The position numbers were made by a program, and so were the translations under genes. From positions 1 through 64,000 of the forward strand of contig NZ_JACJQA010000046.1 in NCBI RefSeq assembly GCF_014696355.1: DNA of 64,000 nt, read 5' to 3'. The notes beneath the pieces were generated by a model. It was not told where the DNA came from. It worked only from the letters and a program-made list of their open reading frames with translations, and did no database searches. Every line of letters begins with the position of its first letter. Position 1 is the stretch's first letter. This DNA comes from Pseudanabaena sp. FACHB-1998. Lineage in GTDB: Bacteria > Cyanobacteriota > Cyanobacteriia > Pseudanabaenales > Pseudanabaenaceae. This document shows positions 53,656 through 62,213 of the stretch, piece by piece.

Positions 53656-55713
53656 TTAATTGGGAGCTTGGTTGGTTAACCATTTAAACCATTGTTCTAG
53701 AGAACTCCATCCATTCAAATAATGTAATTGTGGCGCATGGGCGGCGACCAAACTATCGACCGATCGCAAAGCGGCGAATTGTAAACCTAAAAAGCTATCG
53801 ACGGCGGCGTAAGAGTTGCCTAAAGTTGCGGCTCCCGATGCATAGACCCGACCCGCACCATTCCGCAGTTCAGTTATTTCAAAATCATTGCTGACATTCA
53901 ATCTGCCTAGTCCATTAACGGGAATGTTATAGCAATCTAGTAAATCGGCAAATAAAGGATTAGTATGCACCTTGGCATCTAAACCCGTTGCATCAATAAT
54001 AAAATCTGCCGTTAATTGCAAAAGCCCTTCCATTTGACGCGGACGAATATAGGTGGCAGTACGCTGATCGCTTAATTGGTCGACCTTTTCCACATCGCCA
54101 AAGGTAATTTGATACCAACCTTCATTTAAGCCAGTTTGGACAATCCGTTTCCAGTCATGGCGATCGGCGGTAGTTGTGCCGCCCCAATCCTTGAGCAAGG
54201 CTTGACGCGTTTCGGGATCAGCTTCTTCGAGAACTTCCCGTAAGTCTCCGCCCCAACAAGCTTTTGGCCAGTTGAAAGGCTGAAATTCATAATGATTTTC
54301 GACGGTGCGGTGGGCGCGTCCGTGGATATTGCCTTGAGATTTAGGCGATCGCATTAAATGTAAGAGACTAATTTTTTGCTGTGGCGATCGCTGGCGCACT
54401 TCGTAAATACGCTGCACAATCCGTGAAGCCACAATGCCGCGCCCCCGAATTAGGACAGTGCCACCATATTTCTCCAAATGCTCATAAATATGTTCATGTT
54501 CCTCATAGCCATTTACGACGCTCTGAAAGTCTTCCGTTTGACTGCGATAGGCTTGCAGATCTGGCAAAAACTGAATGGCAGCATAGCCCATTGCTAAATG
54601 TAGATACTGAGCGATCAAAAAGGCATGATTGCCTTGACCGAGGGAATAGGCGATCGCATAGCGTCCATCGTTAGTTTTGCGAATGGAGCGCACCCTGCCA
54701 TAGCGATAGATTTTGTCCCAACCGATGCGACTTGCTTCGCGATCGATGGAATCAAACACATTTCCCGAGCGCGGGGTGTAGGTCTCCGCAAGATCGGGTT
54801 CTGCAAAAACTTGCCAGATATACTTAAGCGCTGCATCTAGCTTGCCGCGAGTAAAGTCATGCCAAGCTTCGCGCCATGCGTAACTCGGAAATCCCCAAAT
54901 ATTGTCAGGGCAGGAATCGGAATTGGAGCGCAATCTTTCATGTAAGGGAATTTGGGAATTGAGGCAGAGCCGTTTATATCGCGCATAGGGTTGTGGCTCC
55001 AGTCCGAGAGCGACAATCTGCTCAGCAGCTACTCCAAAAATCCGTAGATAGTCCGCCCAAATATAACTCCCTAATCCACCCCCGATCGCGCCATAGGTAG
55101 TTTCATAGACAGGTAATCCTGTGTTGTGGAGAGATTGCACTTCCAAGGTAGGCAATTGAAAAAATTCTGGTGGAAAAGCGATGACATTTTGGGAGACATT
55201 TCCTGCATTGACTGATTGTGAAGGAGGAGGATTTGTATTTGTCTGGGGTAAACCTGTTTCAGAACTAAATAGAATTGTGGGAGTTGAAGCAGGCGGAATA
55301 AACGTATTACTTTGATTGTTTGGATTGTTTTGAGAACCTGTAATAATTGTTTGGCTAGTGGAAGGTAAGTCAAACGAGATGGTGACTTCATAGCGCCCAA
55401 ACGTCAGGCGATCGCCACTTCCTAAAACTTTGTGTAATTCTGCGCTCCGTTCGACTAAAGAGCCATTCACCAGCACCCCGTTGGTACTATTTTGGTCAAT
55501 CACTACCACCTTTCCTTGGTGATACATCAGCAAGGCATGGTATCGGGATACTGAGCGATCGCTTAGCACCAATGGCGATACTTGATTGCTATCTAGACTT
55601 GTTGGCAAGGAGTTTTGATCTTTACCAATGGCGATCGGTAAGCTCAATTGCAAAGACTGAGGTTGATTCGTATTGATTTCCAGCCAGCTTAATTGGACAA
55701 GGCTCTGCATCAT
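53656..55713 (-). CDS. FHA domain fused to an FAD/NAD(P)-binding oxidoreductase-like domain
   Basis: A 685-residue protein. The N-terminal FHA domain (about 5-115) has LSDRSVSRYHALL and NSTNGVLVNG, a phosphothreonine reader. A Pro/Ser/Asn-rich linker to about 190 follows. The C-terminal ~480 residues look like a flavoprotein: a Rossmann motif YGAIGGGLGSYIW, GGTVLIRGRGIVASRIV, DFIIDATGLDAKV, and RVYASGAATLGNSYAAVDSFLGLQ. Start at one of two adjacent ATGs 3-6 bases after GGGAG; the frame before it is palindrome-derived. The next gene upstream also has an FHA domain. Substrate unknown. Confidence 0.78.
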   Translation of the reverse strand: MMQSLVQLSWLEINTNQPQSLQLSLPIAIGKDQNSLPTSLDSNQVSPLVLSDRSVSRYHALLMYHQGKVVVIDQNSTNGVLVNGSLVERSAELHKVLGSGDRLTFGRYEVTISFDLPSTSQTIITGSQNNPNNQSNTFIPPASTPTILFSSETGLPQTNTNPPPSQSVNAGNVSQNVIAFPPEFFQLPTLEVQSLHNTGLPVYETTYGAIGGGLGSYIWADYLRIFGVAAEQIVALGLEPQPYARYKRLCLNSQIPLHERLRSNSDSCPDNIWGFPSYAWREAWHDFTRGKLDAALKYIWQVFAEPDLAETYTPRSGNVFDSIDREASRIGWDKIYRYGRVRSIRKTNDGRYAIAYSLGQGNHAFLIAQYLHLAMGYAAIQFLPDLQAYRSQTEDFQSVVNGYEEHEHIYEHLEKYGGTVLIRGRGIVASRIVQRIYEVRQRSPQQKISLLHLMRSPKSQGNIHGRAHRTVENHYEFQPFNWPKACWGGDLREVLEEADPETRQALLKDWGGTTTADRHDWKRIVQTGLNEGWYQITFGDVEKVDQLSDQRTATYIRPRQMEGLLQLTADFIIDATGLDAKVHTNPLFADLLDCYNIPVNGLGRLNVSNDFEITELRNGAGRVYASGAATLGNSYAAVDSFLGLQFAALRSVDSLVAAHAPQLHYLNGWSSLEQWFKWLTNQAPN

Positions 55714-55721
55714 TTTCTCCC

Positions 55722-55789
55722 GCCGTAAAATTAGCAATGTTGTGCCAAGAACAACGTTGTGCCAAGAACAACATTGCTAATTTTACGGC
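55722..55789. repeat. palindrome with nested 17-bp tandem repeat
   Basis: Perfect 22-bp arms GCCGTAAAATTAGCAATGTT plus GT. The loop is unusual: it consists mainly of GTGCCAAGAACAACGTTGTG, part of two direct copies of TTGTGCCAAGAACAACG-like sequence. Confidence 0.75.
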
Positions 55790-55842
55790 TTATTTAAACC
55801 CAAAAGAGAATCGACGCTTTGCGCCACCCTTCTATTTTGGGA

Positions 55843-55877
55843 AAGAGAGAGGCGACGCTTTGCGTCGCCTCTCTCTT
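55843..55877. terminator. palindrome after the FHA-zinc-ribbon gene
   Basis: Perfect 16-bp arms AAGAGAGAGGCGACGC around TTT, 7 bases past the stop. A degenerate relative (CCCAAAAGAGAATCGACGC to TTCTATTTTGGG) precedes it at about 55799-55842. Confidence 0.78.
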
Positions 55878-55883
55878 GGGGTT

Positions 55884-56369
55884 TTAATGTGGTGGCAAAA
55901 TGCTGCTAGCCGCACCTGCTAGGGAAGTTCCACACCAAGGACATACGAGAGTAATTTTTTCGTAGGACGAAATCTTGGCACATTTGAAATTGGGGCATTG
56001 CAGACCATAGACAGGATTGTTGCCATGAATTGTAATGGGCGGATTGATCTCAATAGGCGAGATCTGTATTTGGGTGACTTGTAGGAGTTGCTGCCCTAAA
56101 GCGATCGCACTATTGTTTTGTAATTCTATTTCTCCTTGCTCCAAGCGATGACCATCGACTATGGGCGGATTGGACTCACGCATATTTCTAATCCAAAAGC
56201 TCTGCTTTTGCGGATCGAAATAAATCACGACATGCAAGCCTGATACGGTGGGATGGGATAAAACTAAATCACATCGAGCGGGATCGCGACCAATTCTGGC
56301 GATCGCTAGCTCAACTTTAGAGCTTTTCTTAACTCCAGATTCCACCCATTCCAGTGTCAATTCTGCCAT
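55884..56369 (-). CDS. FHA domain protein with C-terminal zinc ribbon
   Basis: A 161-residue protein from ATG 56369. FHA domain in the first ~105 residues: IGRDPARCDLVLSHPTVSGLHVVI keeps the Gly-Arg, Ser and His that read phosphothreonine. The C-terminus holds CPNFKC and CPWCG, a four-cysteine ribbon, with a short tail. It lies upstream of the FHA-flavoprotein gene on the same strand with ~150 bases of palindromes between. It may be a partner in the same phospho-signalling step. Confidence 0.82.
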   Translation of the reverse strand: MAELTLEWVESGVKKSSKVELAIARIGRDPARCDLVLSHPTVSGLHVVIYFDPQKQSFWIRNMRESNPPIVDGHRLEQGEIELQNNSAIALGQQLLQVTQIQISPIEINPPITIHGNNPVYGLQCPNFKCAKISSYEKITLVCPWCGTSLAGAASSILPPH

Positions 56370-56493
56370 ATTCGCTCTCAATGCTTAAGCTTAATATATA
56401 GCAGAGATAGCATCTCTTCGAGTGCAAAGCGCGTTAATGTAACGTAATACATTAATCATCAAAATGATGGGCTAAGCGATCGCTAGTCCGTCC

Positions 56494-56589
56494 TACTCCC
56501 TTCCCACCCAAGAATTAGCTATGCGGCGCGAAGCGCCGCATAGCTAATTCTTGGGTTTTAATGTCTCTTTTTAGACTGGGAAGGGAGTA
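56494..56589. mobile_element. MITE-like element, end-type II, copy 2
   Basis: Perfect 13-bp terminal inverted repeat TACTCCCTTCCCA and TGGGAAGGGAGTA. The palindrome has arms CCCAAGAATTAGCTATGCGG plus CGC around GAA. The block CCCTTCCCACYCAAGAA is shared with 25007-25131. The 56370-56623 gap holds nothing else I can name. Confidence 0.85.
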
Positions 56590-56623
56590 AGATTAATTAA
56601 AAATTTACTAATTAACGATCTCC

Positions 56624-57049
56624 ATGACTCCTACATTAATTGGAAGATGGCAAACTCGTCTCTTACTTTTAGGTACATTAGGCGTAATTGTGACCATTCC
56701 CTTTAGTCTCAGTGGAGATAGCTTGTATTTTCAAATCTTGCTATCGGTCGCCTTTTTAGGATGTATTTGGGATATTGGCTATAACTTCTTGCAAACCCTG
56801 CGATGGGATCGAGATTGGTCGGCACTTTTACAATTAGCAGCAGGTATATGGGAAGCAATTTTTATTTATTTTCCCTTTAAGTTTCTAATTAGAGATCTCT
56901 TAAAACTTAACTGGCTGAGTTCAGAAATTCCCCTAGATAAATTTTTATGGCATTACTGCTGCGTGTGGTTAGCAGTATTTATAGCTTCACAAACGATCAT
57001 GCGAGTAATTTTTCCGCGTTGGCGATTTCTAGGAGGTCAATGGTTTTAG
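56624..57049 (+). CDS. hypothetical membrane protein
   Basis: A 141-residue protein with four hydrophobic segments (LLLLGTLGVIVTIPFSL; FQILLSVAFLGCIWDIGY; LLQLAAGIWEAIFIYFPFKFL; WHYCCVWLAVFIASQTIMRVI). Charged loops are few. It ends in a basic RWRFLGGQW. I do not know the family, though the plan is seen in many cyanobacterial proteins. The stop is 2 bases before a palindrome. Confidence 0.7.
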   Translation: MTPTLIGRWQTRLLLLGTLGVIVTIPFSLSGDSLYFQILLSVAFLGCIWDIGYNFLQTLRWDRDWSALLQLAAGIWEAIFIYFPFKFLIRDLLKLNWLSSEIPLDKFLWHYCCVWLAVFIASQTIMRVIFPRWRFLGGQWF

Positions 57050-57051
57050 TT

Positions 57052-57100
57052 TCTGCTTTAGAGAATGGCGACGTTTTGCGCCGACATTCTCTAAAGCAGA
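57052..57100. terminator. palindrome after the membrane protein gene
   Basis: Perfect outer arms TCTGCTTTAGAGAATG; core GCGACGTTTTGCGCCGA is imperfect. Confidence 0.75.
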
Positions 57101-57139
57101 TTTACGTTTCCTTCAAAACCTCTATGGCTAGGGCAATAC

Positions 57140-57180
57140 AAAAGCAGAAAGGGAGTACTTAACACTCCCTTTCTGCTTTT
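57140..57180. terminator. hairpin with T-tract
   Basis: Perfect 17-bp arms AAAAGCAGAAAGGGAGT around ACTTAAC. The remaining ~300 bp up to 57493 show no gene or repeat. Confidence 0.78.
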
Positions 57181-57492
57181 ATAGGCTATTTAGCTGATGT
57201 AAGAATCAGATTTATTTGAGAAGCTACCTATAGCAACATAGATGTTTCGTTAAGCCCATTTAAAGCGAGTTTTGAACTTACAAGTTTGATTCTCGCTATT
57301 TTTGTTGCTTGTTTAGAATTGAAATTATTTCTAATTAAGTTTCAACAAGTTACTACTTCTTCTTGAACTCAAAGAAATATTAATCTCAGAACCCAGTAGT
57401 TTGATTTATTTAGGATAGCTGAACTTTGCTTATTTATAGCAGGTTAGTATAGTACCATAAAATGGAAGATCTGGTCAGAATTTTTTGCTTTT

Positions 57493-58083
57493 ATGGATGC
57501 AACCCTTACTCGTCAACTTGTATGGCTAGACTATCGCTTAGCTCTGCTATTTTTAGTTTTTGTTCCCTTTGGATTGTTATGCTGGGCTTTGCGAACTAAT
57601 GTCGAAGCAATCAAGCGATCGCTACTTTTATATTGGCGAGTTGCAAGTCTGCTATTGATTACTATTTATTTAGCGATTGGTAGTTTAGGCATATCTTTTA
57701 TTTCTGGGATTGTTGCTCAGCTTTTAATTGTTTTGGCACTTTGGTTTTGGCAAGACTTAAATGAAGATATCGAAGCATCTCGCAAAAGTATCCAACCAAT
57801 TTACTTAGGATGGCGTTGGGCAACTACTATTTATTGTGGTTTAAGTATTGCTTTTCGACTTCTATTTGCAAATTGTGCTTTTAAAAGTGCTGAACAACTT
57901 AGCGATGTGTGTCAAATTTGGTTCGAGCCGCCCTTGAGTTTGGCTACGACTTTCCATAATGGAGTACCTGTAGAAACTTTGGCATTTGCAGGTGCGGTTG
58001 GTGGAATTGTATATGTCTTATATTTATTCTTCTTCCTTGCCTTTAGCCTACCGAAAAGCGGTCGCATTGCTTTTCGAGACTGA
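57493..58083 (+). CDS. DUF3177 membrane protein
   Basis: A 196-residue protein with about five hydrophobic helices, of the cyanobacterial DUF3177 family: LVWLDYRLALLFLVFVPFGLL, LLLYWRVASLLLITIYLAIGSL, LWFWQDLNEDIE and WRWATTIYC. The C-terminal helix VGGIVYVLYLFFFLAF ends SLPKSGRIAFRD. The last ~15 codons plus the terminator are repeated in tandem directly downstream (58128-58215), as a non-coding copy. Confidence 0.82.
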   Translation: MDATLTRQLVWLDYRLALLFLVFVPFGLLCWALRTNVEAIKRSLLLYWRVASLLLITIYLAIGSLGISFISGIVAQLLIVLALWFWQDLNEDIEASRKSIQPIYLGWRWATTIYCGLSIAFRLLFANCAFKSAEQLSDVCQIWFEPPLSLATTFHNGVPVETLAFAGAVGGIVYVLYLFFFLAFSLPKSGRIAFRD

Positions 58084-58215
58084 AAACAGAAGAGGCTGTG
58101 CTGCTAGCACAGCCTCTTTGATCAAATCTTGCCTTTAGCCTAGCGAAAAGCGATCGCATTGCTTTCAAGACTAAAAAAAGAAGAGGCAGTGCTAGAAACT
58201 GTCTCCTTGATAAAC
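58036..58215. repeat. tandem duplication (~92 bp) of gene end and terminator
   Basis: Copy 1 (58036-58127) holds the last codons of the DUF3177 gene and a hairpin AGAGGCTGTGC-TGCTA-GCACAGCCTCT. Copy 2 (58128-58215) starts CTTGCCTTTAGCCTAGCGAA and follows it base for base with scattered changes. Copy 2's hairpin has decayed (AGAGGCAGTG, CTGTCTCCTT). Confidence 0.85.
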
Positions 58216-58266
58216 GCCTAGAGTAAAATTGCGGCACGAAGCGCCGCAATTTTACTCTAGGCGTTT
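58212..58266. terminator. palindrome holding the NAD kinase stop codon
   Basis: Perfect 24-bp arms AAACGCCTAGAGTAAAATTG plus CGGC around ACGAAGC. The stop codon of the minus-strand NAD kinase gene (58252-58254) and its last five codons are in the right arm. Confidence 0.85.
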
Positions 58267-59199
58267 GTTTTGGCTTCGATATTGATTGGGATAGCGAACC
58301 CTTGCGCCCGCCCATAGGAGCTTTTGTCTTAGAGCTTGATAATAGGAATAGTCTTCTCGTAAAACAATAAAATGTGCGTGATAATCTGACATTCTGATAT
58401 CGACTCTCTGCCCCGGAAAGATAGAAGTAGCAATCACACCATCTGTCCATAGCTTCAAACTAAAGTCATCGTTTGACAAAGTCCAGATACTAACTGTTAA
58501 TTTCGGGGGGATCACGATCGCCCGACTCGAAAGGCTCAAGGGGCAAATAGGCGTAATGGCGATCGCGTGCATTCCTGAATGCACGATGGGACCATTTGCC
58601 GCTACTGTGTAAGACGTTGAGCCTGTGGGCGTTGCCACAATCAGCCCATCGCCATGATATTGATCGACCACTTCTCCATCAATTTCTAGCTCTAGGGATG
58701 CGGTGACCATGCGATCGGGAGAAGCTGGCTTGACGCACATCTCGTTTAAACAGAAAAAAGGTCCACTGGGTTGCCCTAACCTACTACCTAAGCCTTCATC
58801 AACATTGATCACCTTTGCCTCTAGCATCATTCTTTGCTCGATCGCAAAGTGATCGGATAACAGCCTTTCCCAAATTTCGCGAGTATTTTCACAATCCTCC
58901 ATAGAATGGGTCAGAAAACCTAAATGTCCACCCACATTAATTGCCAAGATTGGTACACCCAATTTGGCTAAATACCTCGCTGCGCCTAGGGTTGCCCCAT
59001 CACCACCCAATACCACAGCAAGATCAATTTCTTGATGCATGGATTCGAGAAATACAGGATAGGGATTGTCACTTGCTCCTGTTGGACCAATTAATACTTT
59101 GACCCCAAGTTCTTCTAACTCGCCGCTACATCGTTCCGCCCAGTTTTTGCCAATTTGGCTACCTGACTTATATGCAATTATGGCTTTACAAATCTTCAC
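58252..59199 (-). CDS. nadK: NAD kinase
   Basis: Phosphorylates NAD to NADP. The GGDG motif is at residues 65-68 (VVLGGDGATLG); the second block is HGDGLIVATPTGSTSYT, and the third GVIATSIFPGQRVDIR near the C-terminus. It is 315 residues, typical for cyanobacteria. The end of the protein (NKRLE and stop) is encoded inside a palindrome, so the natural tail may have been replaced. Confidence 0.95.
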   Translation of the reverse strand: MKICKAIIAYKSGSQIGKNWAERCSGELEELGVKVLIGPTGASDNPYPVFLESMHQEIDLAVVLGGDGATLGAARYLAKLGVPILAINVGGHLGFLTHSMEDCENTREIWERLLSDHFAIEQRMMLEAKVINVDEGLGSRLGQPSGPFFCLNEMCVKPASPDRMVTASLELEIDGEVVDQYHGDGLIVATPTGSTSYTVAANGPIVHSGMHAIAITPICPLSLSSRAIVIPPKLTVSIWTLSNDDFSLKLWTDGVIATSIFPGQRVDIRMSDYHAHFIVLREDYSYYQALRQKLLWAGARVRYPNQYRSQNKRLE

Positions 59200-59640
59200 G
59201 AATGCCTCTTAAGTTGGGGTGTGTGATTAGGGGGGTGCAGGAAACCAAAAAACGATTTATTGTGGCACGGCTTTGTCGAGCCTAAATCTAAATTGCAAAA
59301 TATTTCGTAACCACTGAGCTATAGGCGATAGGTTACATTAACGCATCACCTATAGCCCATAATAAAACCCCATAAAGAGTATCGACGCGATCGCGCCGTA
59401 CTCTCTTCCTCTGAATTAAGGGTTTTAAAAAGACAAAATGGCTACTCCATTTTGTCTTTTGTTATTACACTTGGCGACAACCATAATTCGCGCCTTGCTA
59501 GATTAATTGGCGTAAATAGTCTTTTTTGTTTGCGGTATTGTCAGGAACTTTTCTTAATTCACGAAAATTAATGATACAAAAAACAAATTTTTGAGATAAG
59601 ATTTGACACTAGATAAAATTCTTTGTGTGAAGGGTAAGTC
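59200..59640. other. intergenic region with degenerate palindromes
   Basis: A ~440-bp divergent gap. CTATAGGCGATAGG and CACCTATAG (about 59310-59360) are imperfect partners; AAACCCCATAAAGAGTA and TACTCTCTT (59365-59427) form a decayed palindrome around a GCGATCGC; a perfect 14-bp hairpin AAAAGACAAAATGG around CTACT is at 59428-59460. ACACTTGGCGACAA at 59467 is the reverse of the TTGTCGCCAAGTGT block near 47130. Confidence 0.65.
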
Positions 59641-60702
59641 ATGAGTCAGGCAGGATTTGGCGATTCATCATCACAAGAGAGCATCAATCCATTGATGCCA
59701 GAACCGCAATCCCAGTCCCAGATTGTATCTGCAAATGTTGGAGAATCAAACACTCTGATCAATGCCTTGCCTCGTCAAGTGTTAGAGCAAGAGCTACAGT
59801 TTTGTAACGAACGTAGTCAACAAGCACAGGTCTTATTGCGTCAAGCTCAAGAGCAATTGCAACTTTCGCAATTGGTAATCCAAAGACAAGAGACGCTTAC
59901 CCAAACCTTGCAATCGCGTATCGACCAACTGGAGCGTGAGTTGCAAGATGTGCATACTAATTGTGATGAATTGCGCGATCGCCTCAAGCGCCAACAACAT
60001 CACACTTCTCAACTCAAAGCTGCCCTCGAACGTTGTCTGGACACTTCCACTCCTGCGCCCAAGGATATGGCGCTTTCGGCGTTAGAGTCTTGGTCGATCG
60101 CGAAACTAGCTGATGAAAAAATCGCGCCAGTCGAATCCCTTGGAGATTCGGCTTTACAGAATGTGGTCAAGATTGCCCCCGTACCCCAGCCTATCGAGAT
60201 GCCTGAAGTGCTAGCTGAGATCGAAGAGCCTGTAGAAAAAGTCGATATTCAACCCGAAGCGATCGAAGAGCCGCTTAGTTTAAATATCCCAGCCAAAAAT
60301 CAACCAATTTCCCCTTTGATTGTTAGACCGCATAAGGCTAATCAAGGTTCACCCATTGCTCCAAATTTGCCAAAACTGCAAACAGTTAATTCTGTGGTGG
60401 AGTTTAGTCATGAAAGTCTGACTCATCATGATTCGCTAGCCAAGCCAGAAATTACTGTTAATGAAAATCTAACGATAGATCGTGATTCTTTGCTTGCGTC
60501 TGCCTCCACAAATTCATTGCTAGTTTCTTCCGTGGCTACTCCCAAGTTTATGCAATCTCTGTATGGTGGCACTAATAATGACTCCCCTCAAGAAATTGAC
60601 GACACGGCTCATCTGGCGATCGCTAATTCCAGTGGACGCAAAGTAGTCTCCTCTTTAGCGGCTGTGCAGCTTCCCCAGTTCCCCCCACTGCCGCGCCGAT
60701 GA
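59641..60702 (+). CDS. coiled-coil protein upstream of ruvA
   Basis: A 353-residue protein. A Gln- and Ser-rich start is followed by a strong coiled coil (about 45-135; QVLEQELQFCNERSQQAQ, LERELQDVHTNCDELRDRL). The rest is low-complexity, Pro-, Ser- and Glu-rich, without a known domain. Its TGA overlaps the ATG of ruvA by 4 bases (60699-60702), so translation is coupled. A role connected with RuvA or a scaffold function is inference. Confidence 0.75.
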   Translation: MSQAGFGDSSSQESINPLMPEPQSQSQIVSANVGESNTLINALPRQVLEQELQFCNERSQQAQVLLRQAQEQLQLSQLVIQRQETLTQTLQSRIDQLERELQDVHTNCDELRDRLKRQQHHTSQLKAALERCLDTSTPAPKDMALSALESWSIAKLADEKIAPVESLGDSALQNVVKIAPVPQPIEMPEVLAEIEEPVEKVDIQPEAIEEPLSLNIPAKNQPISPLIVRPHKANQGSPIAPNLPKLQTVNSVVEFSHESLTHHDSLAKPEITVNENLTIDRDSLLASASTNSLLVSSVATPKFMQSLYGGTNNDSPQEIDDTAHLAIANSSGRKVVSSLAAVQLPQFPPLPRR

Positions 60703-61343
60703 TTGGTTTTTTACGTGGTGCGATCGCATCTTGCAAAGCTGCTGACAGTTCTCGAAAAAATACGCCTACCTATTGGCTCACCCTCGATGTGCAGGGTGTT
60801 GGTTACGATATTCAAATTACGGCTAGTGCGGCGGGTAAGTTGCCTCCTGTGGGTGAAGAAACACAGGTATTTACCCATATGCTTGTCCGTGAAGATCAAA
60901 TGGTCTTATTTGGTTTTCCCACTCTCGCCGAGCGTGAACTATTTCGCCAATTAATCAGCGTTTCAGGCATTGGCACGCAAGTGGGCTTAGCTTTATTAAA
61001 TAGTTTAGGAATTCAGGATCTGGTTAAAGCGATCGTTTCGGGCAATACCAGAGTTTTGAGCTTAACCCCCGGGGTGGGGACGAAGACTGCTGAGAGACTA
61101 GCCCTAGAACTAAAAACAAAACTTGCGGATGGTCGCCTCGCTCAAGTTGGCACAACGCGATCGCCAAGTAGTATTTTAAGTGTGGCGCTCCAAGAAGAGT
61201 TAGAAATGACTTTATTAGCTCTAGGCTATACACCGATGGAAATTAGCAATGCCCTCAATGCGATCGCCAGTTTACCGATTCTTGCCAAAACTCAAGATAT
61301 CGAGGCTTGGATTAAAGAGGCGATCGCGTGGCTATCTCGATAA
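60699..61343 (+). CDS. ruvA: Holliday junction helicase subunit RuvA
   Basis: A 214-residue protein that binds Holliday junctions and guides RuvB. The OB-fold starts MIGFLRGAI and includes LDVQGVGYDIQI; the two HhH motifs are SVSGIGTQVGLALLNSLG and LTPGVGTKTAERLALELK; domain III is at the C-terminus (ALLALGYTPMEISNAL). An insertion AIASCKAADSSRKNTPTYW after the first strand lengthens it slightly. RuvB is elsewhere. Confidence 0.95.
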   Translation: MIGFLRGAIASCKAADSSRKNTPTYWLTLDVQGVGYDIQITASAAGKLPPVGEETQVFTHMLVREDQMVLFGFPTLAERELFRQLISVSGIGTQVGLALLNSLGIQDLVKAIVSGNTRVLSLTPGVGTKTAERLALELKTKLADGRLAQVGTTRSPSSILSVALQEELEMTLLALGYTPMEISNALNAIASLPILAKTQDIEAWIKEAIAWLSR

Positions 61344-61349
61344 GAAATA

Positions 61350-61402
61350 AGGAACCAGTATTTTGTGGTGTGGCAAAGCCGCACCACAAAATACTGGTTC
61401 CT
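61350..61402 (+). terminator. ruvA terminator palindrome
   Basis: Perfect 21-bp arms AGGAACCAGTATTTTGTGGT plus G around TGGCAAAGCCG, starting 7 bases after the ruvA stop. Confidence 0.8.
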
Positions 61403-61479
61403 ATTACTCTAAGTACCCTAGGAGCTACTTCGCATTTTTGTTAAAATAACATAGCCAAGCGGTGAGCAGGGATATCATC

Positions 61480-62085
61480 ATGCAAGCAACTGTAATTGAA
61501 ACAGAAATCGAACAAGAAATCGAACCTCAAATACATCTCTGGACGGTCGCTGATTATCACCAAATGATTGAAGCAGGAGTGTTGGATGAGGACGATCGCG
61601 TAGAACTGTTAGAGGGAAAAATTGTTTGTATGAGTCCGCAAAGACCATTTCACGCTGCAAGTGTGCAACGTAGTTCTCATTATCTTTTTGAAATGTTGAG
61701 AAATAGGGCTTCTATTCGCGTACAGTTACCCGTGACCTTAGGAAATGACTCCGAGCCAGAACCCGATATAGCCGTTGTAAGGTTTGATGCTAATGAATAT
61801 TCATTTAGACATCCTGAAGCACCTGATATCTATTTGTTGATAGAAGTTGCTGATTGGACTATCTCAAAAGATCGCAAGCAAAAAGCTCGTATTTATGGCA
61901 AAAATCACGTTTTAGAATATTGGATTCTTGATCTACAAAAGCGGCAAGTGTATATTTTTCGTCAGCCAGAGGAAGGTACTTATCGCGAAGAATTGATTTT
62001 GAATAGTATCGATAGTGTTACTATACAAGCTTTTCCTGATGTAGCGATCGCTTTGGAGGCAATGTTTCCGATCAAACAAAACTAA
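61480..62085 (+). CDS. Uma2 family endonuclease-fold protein
   Basis: A 201-residue Uma2 protein, from ATG 61480 (a GTG at 61462 is an alternative). Features: LWTVADYHQMIEAGVLDEDDRVELLEGKIVCMSPQ, then EPEPDIAVVR and IYLLIEVADWTISKDRKQKARIYG, with D, E and K of the presumed PD-(D/E)XK site, and VLEYWILDL. This is the most canonical of the three Uma2 proteins in the window. Confidence 0.87.
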   Translation: MQATVIETEIEQEIEPQIHLWTVADYHQMIEAGVLDEDDRVELLEGKIVCMSPQRPFHAASVQRSSHYLFEMLRNRASIRVQLPVTLGNDSEPEPDIAVVRFDANEYSFRHPEAPDIYLLIEVADWTISKDRKQKARIYGKNHVLEYWILDLQKRQVYIFRQPEEGTYREELILNSIDSVTIQAFPDVAIALEAMFPIKQN

Positions 62086-62213
62086 ATGCTATTTGCTTTT
62101 TGTAATTTTGCTTAAGCGATCTCTTTTGTTCAAATGCATCAGGATAAGTTGCATCTTGTAAAAGCATTTTACGAGATTGGCGATCACCATAAACCCTCAT
62201 GTACAAGTGCTAG

